NCBI GenBank assembly: GCA_012720075.1
Contig: JAAXZE010000204.1
Coordinates: 1-43,313, forward strand
Direction of reading: 5' to 3'
Length of the DNA: 43,313 nt
Origin: Clostridia bacterium
GTDB taxonomy: Bacteria; Bacillota; Peptococcia; Peptococcales; BICA1-8
The translations under genes were made by a program, and so were the position numbers. Below are positions 1 through 8,819 of the stretch, one piece after another (the first letter of the stretch is position 1; every line of letters begins with the position of its first letter). The notes beneath the pieces were generated by a model that saw only the letters and a list, made by a program, of their open reading frames with translations, was not told where the DNA came from and searched no databases.

Positions 1-5
1 TTAAT

Positions 6-207
6 CCGGCACTTAATTGAAACTATTAATTTTGTATCTTTTAAATAAAAAATAATAAATATAAATAAAAGAATAATTAAGAACGTAACTATATTTTCAA
101 TTAAGTGCCGGGGAGTTTTGATAATTCCCGAAGCCACCGAGTTCATTCCTAATAATTGTTTGAGCTAGCTTTTCGTTGATAATAAATTTGGTTTGTTAAC
201 AAGCTGA
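6..207. repeat. ~200 bp intergenic repeat, copy 1, with 17-bp inverted repeat CCGGCACTTAATTGAAA (6-22 / 95-111)
   Basis: Near-identical to 36581-36779 in the same orientation; internal inverted repeat read directly. Confidence 0.9.
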
Positions 208-240
208 GGATAACCTTTTTTCAATGGTTATCCTCTTTTT
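206..240. terminator. Hairpin GGATAACC-loop-GGTTATCC followed by T-rich tract, at the 3' end of the minus-strand ykvI-like gene
   Basis: Perfect 8-bp inverted repeat with T tract on + strand and A-rich flank. Confidence 0.6.
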
Positions 241-254
241 AAATATGTTCTTTC

Positions 255-1349
255 TCATTTAAAAGTTAACTTGTTTCTATCGGCCAAAACCTTTACGGTT
301 ATGGTTATTAACACAATAATTCCAAGGTATCCGGTATAAGGATAAACTGTGCCGATTAGCATTCCGAAAGGCAGCTGTCCGCCGAAAAAGGCGAAAATTG
401 ATAAGACAATGACGGCAATTTTGTTTCTGTTAGTGCCCTCTTTGCCTATTTTGTTGGCGGAAACCCAAAGCATGGGAGCGGCGGTACTGAATATTTCACA
501 TAGCAATATTATTGAAAAAATCATTCCAAAGGCCGGCGTAATTAAATCGGCAAAGTACAAGTTGGGAATGGCAAGATGGGCAATATCACCTATATAGGCC
601 AACAAGGCCAGGTTCAATAGGAGGCCGGAAGTCATCAATGCAACGGATCCTATTACGGCACCCAGTACTGCTTCTTTGCCGGTGGCAGCCCCTTTGCCCA
701 TTTCCGCCAAGAAAGGAATGGAGCCGGTTACGTTGTAAGCCACATATAAGATACCGGCCAGCCACCAGGCGCTGGGGGAACCGGTGGCTCTCGGCAGTTC
801 GCCTACTTGTTTCATGGCTTCTGAAACATTGGCCAAACCCCCGGGGTTGTTAATCAGGGCCACCAGGGCAATTATAATGGGAAAAATTATGGTCAGGGGG
901 CCAAGACTGCCGATGATATCAACCAGTCTTTTCAAGCCGAACATGTTGGTAATCATTACTAAAAAAGCCATAAATGCGGCACCCATATAATGGGGTAAGC
1001 CGAAGTATTGATTCATGGGTGCCCCTGCTCCGGAAATCATTACTACGACAACGGCAAAGAGGAAAACCGGTATGAAGTATTCCAAAAAGGTTCCCAAGAT
1101 TTTACCGCAGTAGTAACGAAAAGGATTGAAATAATAGTTATTTCTGTTATCAAATCCATATTTCATTATAAGGGCGCCGCTCCAGGCAAATAAAAACATG
1201 CTGATGAAAATGCCGCCAATACTCCAAATGCCATAGGCCGTAAAAAATTGCATGACTTCCTGTCCTGTGGCAAATCCTGAGCCAATCATAAAAGCAGTAA
1301 AGGCTCCGGCAAACTTTATGATTCTTAACCAACTGGTACGCTCTCCCAT
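255..1349 (-). CDS. YkvI family membrane protein / putative amino-acid-type transporter
   Basis: 364 aa polytopic protein; N-terminal GAFTAFMIGSGFATGQEVMQFF typical of YkvI-like APC-type proteins. Confidence 0.7.
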   Translation of the reverse strand: MGERTSWLRIIKFAGAFTAFMIGSGFATGQEVMQFFTAYGIWSIGGIFISMFLFAWSGALIMKYGFDNRNNYYFNPFRYYCGKILGTFLEYFIPVFLFAVVVVMISGAGAPMNQYFGLPHYMGAAFMAFLVMITNMFGLKRLVDIIGSLGPLTIIFPIIIALVALINNPGGLANVSEAMKQVGELPRATGSPSAWWLAGILYVAYNVTGSIPFLAEMGKGAATGKEAVLGAVIGSVALMTSGLLLNLALLAYIGDIAHLAIPNLYFADLITPAFGMIFSIILLCEIFSTAAPMLWVSANKIGKEGTNRNKIAVIVLSIFAFFGGQLPFGMLIGTVYPYTGYLGIIVLITITVKVLADRNKLTFK

Positions 1350-1378
1350 GAGTTTCCTCCAAGCTATAAAATAACGTT

Positions 1379-2470
1379 TTATTTCATTAGTAATTTTTCA
1401 GCATCATGCAAACATTCCATTAAAAGGGACATATTTTTATGGACATGTAATCTTATGCAATTTTTCCCCAGCCCCTCATAGCATGTACAGGAAACGGCCC
1501 GGACTCCTGTTTGTTCTAATACTTTACAAAGATCTATTTCTTCGTTTTCGCAATAGAGCAGGGATATAGGAGTATAATCGGAAGTGTGGGCCATATTTAT
1601 TACTTTTAAGCCTGCCCGCAAAGTTTTTTTCGCTTCATGAACCCGCTTCTTTGTTTGTTCAATCCAGTCGCTCTCCAGAAGCCTAAGAGCAATGTATTCG
1701 GCAATAGTGCTTTTGGAAAAAGGAAGATTTACTTTGTTTACCAAATCTATTACTCCTTTTTGGGCAATGATATAGCCCAGTCTAATGCCGGCCGCCCCAA
1801 AGCCTTTGGAAAAAGTTCGGACTACTGCAAAGTTATCGTATGTATTAACCAGTTTGCCGGCCGAGTTTTCATTGTCCATGTAGTCACCATAGGCTTCATC
1901 GATAACGACAAAACTATTCCGGGCTTGAGCTTCTTTTATAATTTTTTCGATAATATCCAAGCCGATAATCTGACCGGTGGGGTTATTGGGATTATCAATA
2001 TAAATATAAGCAGTTTGATATTTAGTCATTGTCTCTAAAAAAACATCGGGATTAAATTTATAATTTTCTTCCTTTCTGAGGTATACCGGACGGTATTGGG
2101 CGCCATATGTTATGAAATCGTCTACCACTGCAGTAAATTGGGGAGCGATGCCCAGAATTACTCTACCTTCCTTTAAAATCATCCGGTTTAAGGCCACAAC
2201 CGCTCCGATGGACCCACAGGTCAGGGTAATATTCTCGGGAGCAATCTGAAAACTTTTAGAATAGTAACGGGCGATGGCTTCTTTTAATTCCAGGTCCGAA
2301 TGGGGATAAAGGGCGATATTTGTAAACAGGTCTCTGGGGCAATCAAGACCGGGCCATGTTCCATACGGGTTTGAACCCATTGAACAGTCGATTTTATAAT
2401 CAAAATCCGCCAGATGTTCTGCATAATCGTTTCTTTCTTGGTTCAAGATGAATTTATTAATACCGTACAT
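1379..2470 (-). CDS. Class I/II PLP-dependent aminotransferase (histidinol-phosphate aminotransferase-like)
   Basis: Motifs DNPNNPTGQ, VIDEAYGDY, RTFSKGFGAAGIRLGY; start placed at ATG 2470 because GGAG lies just upstream (ORF track start is 2509). Confidence 0.8.
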   Translation of the reverse strand: MYGINKFILNQERNDYAEHLADFDYKIDCSMGSNPYGTWPGLDCPRDLFTNIALYPHSDLELKEAIARYYSKSFQIAPENITLTCGSIGAVVALNRMILKEGRVILGIAPQFTAVVDDFITYGAQYRPVYLRKEENYKFNPDVFLETMTKYQTAYIYIDNPNNPTGQIIGLDIIEKIIKEAQARNSFVVIDEAYGDYMDNENSAGKLVNTYDNFAVVRTFSKGFGAAGIRLGYIIAQKGVIDLVNKVNLPFSKSTIAEYIALRLLESDWIEQTKKRVHEAKKTLRAGLKVINMAHTSDYTPISLLYCENEEIDLCKVLEQTGVRAVSCTCYEGLGKNCIRLHVHKNMSLLMECLHDAEKLLMK

Positions 2471-2544
2471 AAGAACCATCTCCAGCAACAAATTTTTGGT
2501 TTTGATCACCTATAAATCTTATTCTACCATCCTACAACCTGGGT

Positions 2545-2830
2545 TTAGAAAATTAAAAACCTTTCATCCCGGGTTTAGGGACGAAAGGTTATTCCGCGGT
2601 ACCACCCTTATTGGTCAAAAAAATGACCCGCTTGGCAGGATACTAACAGGTTAAAGCAAAAAGCCGTAAATACCCTCTTCCTTATAACGGTGGAAGCTCC
2701 GGTTTCACCTACTGGTGACTTTTCAGCGAAACAACTCCGGAGGGAACTTCATTTTAACCTGGTTACCGGTTTCCAGCATATCCGGCTCTCTGTAAACTTT
2801 AGTTAAAACTACTTTCCTCTTTCACGGATT
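2545..2830 (-). promoter_or_regulatory. T-box leader (tRNA-sensing riboswitch) with terminator, upstream of aminotransferase-ykvI operon
   Basis: Minus strand contains AAGGGTGGTACCGCGG T-box core (complement of 2594-2609) followed by AACCTTTCGTCCC...GGGATGAAAGGTTTTTAATTTT terminator; upstream AGAGAGCCGG stem I-like elements. Confidence 0.9.
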
Positions 2831-3044
2831 TTATTTATTTTTGTCAATTTGAATACGATTATAAGGTTAATAATAATATTTGTCAACATGTTAAAATTTT
2901 AGAAGAAAAAAGACAATTGGATATTTTTGTTCCCAGGTATATAAACCAAAAGGGGAAGAAGTCATATAATGCAGGATTATTTCCGGATTTGTAGAAATAC
3001 CAAAACTATTAAAAACTGGTAACAGTAAATGGGGAGGAGCGGCT

Positions 3045-4055
3045 GTGAGGATATTATTAGCTGATGACAATGACGGCAGCCGGACAAGCGTAGCCGATTT
3101 TTTGCGCAAGATTGGCTATGAGGTTGATGAATACAAAGACGGTTATAGTGCCTTGAAAGGCTTTTTGGTAAATAATTATGACATGGTTTTGTCGGATATA
3201 AAAATGCCTAACATGACCGGTATTGAGCTATTAAAGGCAATATCCGCTTCTCCATACAAAAATGATGTTGATGTGGTCTTGTTTACAGGCCATGGAGATT
3301 TGGATTTTGCGATCCAGGCCTTACGCCTGGGGGCCTATGACTATTTGTTAAAACCTTTGAATATTAAAGAACTGGTAGAAGTAACCGAAAGGGTTGCCAA
3401 GCGGAGAAATGAAGAGCGGAAAAAGATTAATATTATGTTCCTTCATAACAATTCTTTGTTTTGCGAAGGTTTAAAATACATCTTTAGCCGGTCTAATAAA
3501 TTTAATCTCATCGGAGAGGCTGAAACTTTTGGAAAAGCCTTAAATCTTCTGCAAACTGTAAAAGTGGATGCGTTACTTATAGACATGGATCAATTTAGAA
3601 ATGATACAGAGAAATATTGTAAAGAAATCAAAGAAAAATTTCCCCGTTTGAATATTATTCTTCTATATTCCCACGATGGTTTATTATCTAAGGGTATGAA
3701 AGAATGCTGCAATCTTTGGATTAACAAAGATACTGATGCCAATAATATTACCTATATGTTGGAACAGATAGAAAAGGGCAAAGAAGTAGCCAATTTTGTT
3801 GTATCAAATGCCGTTACTGACGAAAAAAAGGAAAAGCTGCAAAGGCTGACTTCCAAAGAATATCAGGTTCTGGCGTTATTGGTCCAAGGCCTGACAAACA
3901 AAGAGATTGCGGAAAAAATGTTTATCAGCCAATCAACGGTCAGGACTTATGTATCCAAAATTTTAGAAAAACTGGAGGCTCCCAACAGGGCAGCGGCGGC
4001 GGCCTACGGGGCAAGGTATATAAAGCCGTCTGAACAGGCTGATTTAGAAAAATAA
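3045..4055 (+). CDS. Response regulator: N-terminal receiver, second receiver-like domain, C-terminal LuxR HTH
   Basis: LLADDNDGSR, DMVLSDIKMP, LFTGH, YLLKPL; second Rossmann-like domain (INIMFLHNNSLFCEGL...ALLIDMDQF); LTSKEYQVLALLVQGLTNKEIAEKMFISQSTVRTYVSKILEKL; GTG start after GGGGAGGAG. Confidence 0.85.
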   Translation: MRILLADDNDGSRTSVADFLRKIGYEVDEYKDGYSALKGFLVNNYDMVLSDIKMPNMTGIELLKAISASPYKNDVDVVLFTGHGDLDFAIQALRLGAYDYLLKPLNIKELVEVTERVAKRRNEERKKINIMFLHNNSLFCEGLKYIFSRSNKFNLIGEAETFGKALNLLQTVKVDALLIDMDQFRNDTEKYCKEIKEKFPRLNIILLYSHDGLLSKGMKECCNLWINKDTDANNITYMLEQIEKGKEVANFVVSNAVTDEKKEKLQRLTSKEYQVLALLVQGLTNKEIAEKMFISQSTVRTYVSKILEKLEAPNRAAAAAYGARYIKPSEQADLEK

Positions 4056-4068
4056 GGGGTAGGCGGAG

Positions 4069-5790
4069 ATGAGGAAAAAGCTGGTGCGATATTATTGGGG
4101 GAAAACCCGGCAAGAAATTAAACAAACTCTGGATTTAACAAAAAAAAGACTGGACGAGATAGAATTATTGCTAAAAGGTACGGCAATTGTTTTAGAAAAC
4201 TGCTCTTTTAAACAAATGGCCAAACAAATCTTTGATTTGTGCCAAGAACTAATTGGGGCTACCGCCGGTTATGTAGCCCTAGTATCGGAAGAGTGTCGAG
4301 AAAATGTAGCTCTATTTTTGGATACCGGTGAAAGTGCCTGTACCCTGGAGCCCAAATTGCCTATACCTCTCCGTGGTTTGCGAAAGTATGCCTGTCAAAG
4401 TGGAAAAACAGTATTTGAAAACAATTTTACTGAAAGTACGTATTATAAATATTTGCCCCAGGGTCATATAGCGATAGAAAATGTTTTGTTTTCCCCTTTG
4501 GTTACCAAGGGCAAGGTAGTGGGTTTATTAGGTCTGGCCAATAAAAAGAACGGTTTTTCCGATTATGATGTGAATTTGATACAGTCGTTTAGTGAACTGA
4601 TGGCTTTAGCTTTAGATAACAGCAGAAAAATGGACATTTTACATGATAATGAAGAAAGGTTTAAAGCTGTTTCCCAGAGGAGTGAAAACCGCTTTAGAAC
4701 AATTTTTGAGAATGCTCCTGTGGGTATAGTTTTGGTGGACCCTAATACCATTATTTCTTTAGCAAATTCTGCTTTTTGTAAAATGGTGGATTATACAAAA
4801 CAAGAGTTGGAAAATAAGACTATGTTCGATATCAGCCATCCCGAAGATTTGGTAATTACTGCAAGTTTTTTAAAAGAAGCGGCTTTAGGGAACAAAAATT
4901 ATTTTTATTATAAAAAGCGTTATATTTCAAAAACGGGTAAGATTGTCTGGGCTAATGTAGCCATCTCGGTGTTAAAAGATATAAATGGCAATATAGAAAA
5001 TTATCTGGTTATGGTTGAAGACATAACCCAAAAGATTGAGGCTGAAGAACAGCTGGCTAAAGCCAGGAGGAAAGCCGCCGTTGATGAGAAACTGGCCGCC
5101 CTCGGTACTTTGGCGGCAGGAATTGCTCATGAAATTAACCAGCCCCTTAATTCCCTAAAGGTTAATGTGGACAGTATTTTATATTGTTATGAAAAGTTCG
5201 GAAAGATCGATGAAGGTGAACTGATTGCTAAGCTAAAATCAATTTCTCAGGAGACCGAAGGAATCAGCTCAATCATCAATAATGTGCGGTCTTTTGTCCG
5301 TAATGAAAGAAGTCTTTCCGTTGAACCTTGCGACATTAATAATATTATTGAAAATGTGCTGCAAAAAATGGAGAAAGAGTTAAAAGATAATAAAATTATC
5401 CTGGTTAGAAACTTAAAGGACATTCCCTGTATTAAAGGAAATAGAACCGGTTTGGAGACGGTGGTAGTGAACCTTTTGAATAATTCCGTCAAGGCTTTTA
5501 AAAGAACAGTCAATAAACAAAAGGAGATTGCCGTCAGTACTTTAGTTGAAGAAAGAAATATTTATATAGAAATAAGCGATAATGCTACCGGTATAAATGA
5601 AAGCATATTGGATATGATTTATGATCCCTTTTTTACTACCGGGGCCGTTAATGAGGGCATGGGTTTAGGGTTGACAATGGTTCATTGGGTGGTCAAAAGG
5701 CATCAGGGGAATATTGAGATAACAAACAATAATCAGGGAGGAGTAACCTGCAGGATACAGATCCCCATTTTGCCGGAGGAAAACCTATAA
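4069..5790 (+). CDS. GAF-PAS sensor histidine kinase
   Basis: GAF-like N-terminus, PAS (RFRTIFENAPVGIVLVDPNTIISLAN), AAGIAHEINQPLNSLKV H-box, GLGLTMVHWVVKRHQG G-box. Confidence 0.9.
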   Translation: MRKKLVRYYWGKTRQEIKQTLDLTKKRLDEIELLLKGTAIVLENCSFKQMAKQIFDLCQELIGATAGYVALVSEECRENVALFLDTGESACTLEPKLPIPLRGLRKYACQSGKTVFENNFTESTYYKYLPQGHIAIENVLFSPLVTKGKVVGLLGLANKKNGFSDYDVNLIQSFSELMALALDNSRKMDILHDNEERFKAVSQRSENRFRTIFENAPVGIVLVDPNTIISLANSAFCKMVDYTKQELENKTMFDISHPEDLVITASFLKEAALGNKNYFYYKKRYISKTGKIVWANVAISVLKDINGNIENYLVMVEDITQKIEAEEQLAKARRKAAVDEKLAALGTLAAGIAHEINQPLNSLKVNVDSILYCYEKFGKIDEGELIAKLKSISQETEGISSIINNVRSFVRNERSLSVEPCDINNIIENVLQKMEKELKDNKIILVRNLKDIPCIKGNRTGLETVVVNLLNNSVKAFKRTVNKQKEIAVSTLVEERNIYIEISDNATGINESILDMIYDPFFTTGAVNEGMGLGLTMVHWVVKRHQGNIEITNNNQGGVTCRIQIPILPEENL

Positions 5791-5809
5791 ATTTTCACCA
5801 GGCTATGGG

Positions 5810-5852
5810 AAAGCCACTGAAAAATCGCCGTAATTTTTCAGTGGCTTTTTCG
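5810..5852 (+). terminator. Intrinsic terminator
   Basis: GCCACTGAAAAAT...ATTTTTCAGTGGC followed by TTTTTC. Confidence 0.9.
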
Positions 5853-5889
5853 TTTAAATGAGACTGTTTTTTCTTTAAATCACTAAAAA

Positions 5890-5927
5890 TAGATAAATGT
5901 CTATAAAATATTAGACGAATGTCTATA
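5890..5927. promoter_or_regulatory. Tandem palindromic operator-like sites
   Basis: TAGATAAATGTCTATA (5890-5905) and TAGACGAATGTCTATA (5912-5927), 22 bp apart. Confidence 0.5.
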
Positions 5928-6023
5928 GCAAAAAATGTCAAGTATTAATAAAATGAGAAAAGGAAGAATTATGTCATTTTTTGTTGAAAGATTGAATGAA
6001 TTATAATTTACTAAACGGTGGTA

Positions 6024-6197
6024 ATGGATAATATGCCTGCAAAAAATTCATTACTTCAAGAAATAGAAAATAAAAGACAACAGTTAAATGATTTATATAA
6101 AAATGAAAAATATCTTTTAAGCAAAGTTTTATTGGAAAAAAGTAAAGAGCTTGATAAATTAATACTAAGGTATCTAAAGTTATTTGAAAAAAAATGA
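6024..6197 (+). CDS. Spo0E-like aspartyl-phosphate phosphatase family small protein (57 aa)
   Basis: MDNMPAKNSLLQEIENKRQQLNDLYKNEKYLLSKVLLEKSKELDKLILRYLKLFEKK; IExKRxxLN...LLxKSxELDKLIxxY pattern; preceded by GGTGGT; shorter than the ORF track cutoff. Confidence 0.7.
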   Translation: MDNMPAKNSLLQEIENKRQQLNDLYKNEKYLLSKVLLEKSKELDKLILRYLKLFEKK

Positions 6198-6233
6198 CGG
6201 GATACATTAGTTTTAAAAAGGTGTGTTGTTAAC

Positions 6234-6617
6234 GTGGAAAAACAAAGAGAGTTTATACTTTATGGATTGGGGGATTTTCCAAAAATACTAGATGAAATAG
6301 CGAAAATTACCAAAGGTATTTTGGACGAATTTGATTTGCAGTTGATACTTTCAGAATCCTTGTCCAATGCTTTTATCCATGGGAACAACAGCGATGATAC
6401 CAAACCCATTTATTTACGGTTAAAGTTGGAAGACGAGTTAATAAGATTTGAAATTGAAGATTCCGGGGCGGGAAAAAAAGAGTTTAAGGTGCCGGAAGAA
6501 ATTAGTGGTGAAAATATATTAGACGATCACGGAAGGGGACTTTTTTTACTCAAGTGTTTTACTGACAGCATGGATTTTTATAACAATACACTGTTCCTGA
6601 CGAAAAAATGTCGTTGA
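6234..6617 (+). CDS. RsbW-like ATP-binding protein / anti-sigma factor-type kinase (HATPase_c)
   Basis: LSESLSNAFIHGN, IEDSGAG, DHGRGLFLLKCFTDSMDF; GTG start. Confidence 0.8.
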   Translation: MEKQREFILYGLGDFPKILDEIAKITKGILDEFDLQLILSESLSNAFIHGNNSDDTKPIYLRLKLEDELIRFEIEDSGAGKKEFKVPEEISGENILDDHGRGLFLLKCFTDSMDFYNNTLFLTKKCR

Positions 6618-6668
6618 AATAAAGAAAAGCATAATTTTTTTTGTTTTTCCGGAAATTTGAGATGATTT

Positions 6669-7340
6669 TTGGTGGCGAGAACAATGCATGATGATGTAGG
6701 GCAACTTTTAAAAAGAATATGGAGTAAAGAATACAAGTTTCGCGAAAAAGACCTGGATTATTTAAGAGGTATTTTTCTTATTAAAAACCTCATCGATACA
6801 AATGATCATTATACTTACACCCATTCCATACAAGTTTCCCGTTACGCATATTTAATCGGACGGGCGATGAATATGGGCAAAACTCAGTTAGAGGAACTTT
6901 TATTAACGGCTTTGCTGCATGATATCGGCAAATCCCGGTTATCTGTCGGTATTATTTTAAAAAAAGAGCCATTAACCCCAGAGGAATATGAAGAAATAAA
7001 AAAGCATGTCTATTGCGGTGCGGAAATTGTAAGAAATTATAAATTTTCCGAGGGCCTGTACCGGAATATCCTTTACCACCATGAAAGATGGGATGGCAAG
7101 GGTTATCCCTTGGGCTTAAAAGGCAAAAAGATACCGTTAATATCCAGAATAGTGACCGTAGCCGATTCTTTTGATGCCATGACTACCAATCGGCCTTATA
7201 AAGCCGGAATGTCTTTAGATGTCGCATTGGAAGAATTAAGAAAACATTCCAATAAGCAATTTGACGGCGAGATAGTACAAGTTTTCATTAATATGATACA
7301 AAGAGAAAGGGATTGGAGGAAAAGTTTACTGTATGGGTGA
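6669..7340 (+). CDS. HD-GYP domain protein (putative c-di-GMP phosphodiesterase)
   Basis: LLHDIGKSRL, HHERWDGKGYPLGLKGKKIPLISRIVTVADSFDAMTTNRPYK; start codon uncertain (TTG/GTG/ATG). Confidence 0.85.
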   Translation: MVARTMHDDVGQLLKRIWSKEYKFREKDLDYLRGIFLIKNLIDTNDHYTYTHSIQVSRYAYLIGRAMNMGKTQLEELLLTALLHDIGKSRLSVGIILKKEPLTPEEYEEIKKHVYCGAEIVRNYKFSEGLYRNILYHHERWDGKGYPLGLKGKKIPLISRIVTVADSFDAMTTNRPYKAGMSLDVALEELRKHSNKQFDGEIVQVFINMIQRERDWRKSLLYG

Positions 7341-8790
7341 ATATGGCGAGGATATCAAATCCCAACTGGCGCAATTAAAAACAGCTTTAAAGGAAAGTGA
7401 AGATAGATACCTGAGCTTATATTACAATAATCATCTGATCATGATGTTAATTGACCCGGAAAGCGGCGACATCGTTGATGCCAACCCCGCTGCCTGCAAT
7501 TTTTACGGTTACACCAAAGAAGAAATGACGGGTAAAAAAATATTTGACATTAATATGCTCAACAAAGCGGAAGTTTTAGAAAAACTGAAGCGGGCAGTTA
7601 AAGAAAAACGAAATTATTTTCATTTTGTTCACCGATTAAAAAACGGAGAGCCAAGAAATGTTGAGGTTTACAGCGGTCCTATAACTATAGGGGGAAGACA
7701 GGTCTTATATTCCATTATTCATGATATAACCGACAAGGTAATGATGGAGAAATCCTTGGTTGAAAGCGAACAGCATTACCGAAGCCTTTTGGAATTAGCC
7801 CCTTATTGTATCTTGGTTTATTATGACTACAAAATCGTATTTGCCAATCAGACGGCTGCTCAAATGCTGGAGGCTGAAGAATCCCAATTAATAGGGCTAA
7901 ACGTATTAGACCTCTTTCCTCCCGAATACCGGGAAACTGCCCGGAAAAGAATAAAAAACGTTTTAATAAACAAAGCTCCTAATTCCCTGATGGAGTATAC
8001 TCTATTAACCCTGAAAGGAAAACCCATTTATGTTGAAGCCCGTTCCAATTTTTTTCTGTACAAGGGTAAACCTGCGGTGCAAACTATTTTTATTGATATA
8101 ACCGAGAGAAAAAAAGAACTGGAAAGGGCGGCCCGGATACAAAGACAGCGATTGTCAACGGAGTTTCCTTTAAAGGATAAAGGGAAATTGGAAGTTATTT
8201 ATAAACCGGCTAATTTTATTAGCGGCGATTTTTTCCATTTTTATCAGGCAAATGACCACCAGGTGGTGGGATTGTTAGGAGATGTAATGGGCAAAGGAAT
8301 AGCCGCCGCATTATGTAATTCGGCCCTTAAAGTATTATTTTACGACATTGTAGGAAAGATTAAAGAACCTGCCCAAATCCTGGATGCTTTGAATAAAGAA
8401 ACTCCCAAGTATTTAGACGATAATTATGTGGCAGCCTGCTGTTTTTCCTTTGATTTTAAAGAAAAGACTTGTCAGATTGCCGCGGCGGGGATTAGCCATT
8501 ATTCGGTAAAATCCGCTGAGAGATACTTCTTTGATGAAATAATAACCGGTTCCTTTTTGGGTATGTTCAAAGATTCATGCTTTGAAAGTAAAAATATTCA
8601 TTTCAAAAAAGGAGATGTGTTTTATTTTTATACCGACGGTTTGGAAAATCTGTTTGGGCAGAGCTGGATAAAAAATAAATTTGCTTCCTTTGATACCATT
8701 AAAGAGCAAAAAAAATTTATCAATAATTTAACCATGGATAACCAGGCTTTAGACGATGACCTGACCTGGTTGGCAGTAGAAATACTCTAA
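7333..8790 (+). CDS. PAS-PAS-PP2C (SpoIIE/RsbU-type) phosphatase
   Basis: Two PAS domains; [53 protein letters not shown]. Confidence 0.85.
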   Translation: MGEYGEDIKSQLAQLKTALKESEDRYLSLYYNNHLIMMLIDPESGDIVDANPAACNFYGYTKEEMTGKKIFDINMLNKAEVLEKLKRAVKEKRNYFHFVHRLKNGEPRNVEVYSGPITIGGRQVLYSIIHDITDKVMMEKSLVESEQHYRSLLELAPYCILVYYDYKIVFANQTAAQMLEAEESQLIGLNVLDLFPPEYRETARKRIKNVLINKAPNSLMEYTLLTLKGKPIYVEARSNFFLYKGKPAVQTIFIDITERKKELERAARIQRQRLSTEFPLKDKGKLEVIYKPANFISGDFFHFYQANDHQVVGLLGDVMGKGIAAALCNSALKVLFYDIVGKIKEPAQILDALNKETPKYLDDNYVAACCFSFDFKEKTCQIAAAGISHYSVKSAERYFFDEIITGSFLGMFKDSCFESKNIHFKKGDVFYFYTDGLENLFGQSWIKNKFASFDTIKEQKKFINNLTMDNQALDDDLTWLAVEIL

Positions 8791-8819
8791 AAATATTTAA
8801 TGTTAGGAGAGACGCAACG

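Noticed and set aside
349-1193. Plus-strand ORFs inside the ykvI-like gene, and similar antisense ORFs throughout the window
   Set aside because: Overlap strongly supported genes on the opposite strand, no family motifs or RBS; treated as spurious
5890-5927. Spo0A box interpretation of TAGACGAA
   Set aside because: Differs from TGNCGAA at the first position and the palindromic tandem arrangement suggests a different regulator
6590-6640. Possible frameshift at the A-run near the end of the RsbW-like gene
   Set aside because: Only the last few residues would change; the ATPase domain is intact
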